Below are positions 63,969 through 64,000 of a stretch of DNA of 64,000 nucleotides, in pieces. The position numbers were made by a program, and so were the translations under genes. This DNA comes from a virus. The notes below the pieces were generated by a model. The model was given only the letters and a program-made list of their open reading frames with translations, made no database searches and had not been told where the DNA came from. The stretch lies in the IMG/VR virus record IMGVR_UViG_3300032893_000006, positions 62,001-126,000 of that record; one strand, given 5' to 3'. Numbering within the stretch: the first letter of the stretch is position 1; each line of letters starts with the position of its first letter.

Positions 63969-64000
63969 AATCTTCTTGCAAAGAGTCGGAAAGTGGTGTA

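Overview
The window is a stretch of tailed bacteriophage genome (Caudoviricetes). It runs portal, scaffold-like protein, major capsid, adaptors, a very large tail/internal-protein block, lysis genes, accessory genes, then a long tRNA cluster. Several virion-block products carry Sec, Tat or lipoprotein signals and a SleB-type hydrolase is present, which points to a bacterial, probably Gram-negative, host. I cannot name the host. The virion set (portal, P22/T7-like adaptors, tail hub, three very large internal proteins, no tape measure or sheath seen) suggests a short-tailed (podovirus-like) particle; this is inference.

Layout. 1-7309: end of a cysteine-rich gene, portal, small genes, scaffold-like protein, major capsid and capsid-associated proteins. 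7384-9827: two antisense HNH/AP2 homing endonucleases flanking an adaptor gene. 9866-16267: fibre-like genes, four of whose consecutive products have export signals. 16264-18052: lysis module. 18148-20340: a papain-like protease and a run of tiny, very basic proteins. 20341-36847: second adaptor, a 1535-residue tail hub, fibre and internal virion proteins, the last carrying ADP-ribosyltransferase and GGDEF-like domains. 36868-37791: a possible Cas4-like protein. 37795-48868: one minus-strand operon with a radical SAM enzyme, four glycosyltransferases, nuclease-fold proteins, a J-domain protein, an ASCH-domain protein and a DUF5131 protein. 48888-63968: tRNA and structured-RNA region with small genes, three more HNH genes, a BCS1-like ATPase, an ARPP-1-like protein, a DUF1003 membrane protein, a Ro60/TROVE-vWA protein and a NlpC/P60- or YiiX-like peptidase.

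The RNA region is the most unusual part. I find 28 cloverleaf tRNAs (Leu x5, Ser x4, Pro x3, Gln x2, Thr x2, Ala x2, and one each of Cys, Tyr, initiator Met, Asp, Glu, Asn, Gly, His, Phe, Arg). A circularly permuted two-piece tmRNA lies at about 53917-54272. At 60134-60884, just upstream of the Ro60/TROVE gene, there is an array of RNAs built from tRNA-like modules joined to a shared bipartite helix. One unit is a complete tRNA-Gln(UUG) encoded with its 3' part before its 5' part. Another is a tRNA-Arg(UCG) with the same helix inserted in its D-loop. Bacterial and phage Ro60 proteins are known to use Y RNAs that mimic tRNA, so the best reading is an expanded family of Y RNAs or tRNA-Y chimeras. 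Unusual tRNA splicing from permuted genes is the main alternative.

The RNA genes probably sustain phage translation and ribosome rescue, and Ro60 with its RNAs may direct RNA quality control or decay during infection. The minus-strand operon looks like surface-glycan or small-molecule modification plus nucleases. All functional statements rest on reading motifs and hand folding; no search or folding program was run.
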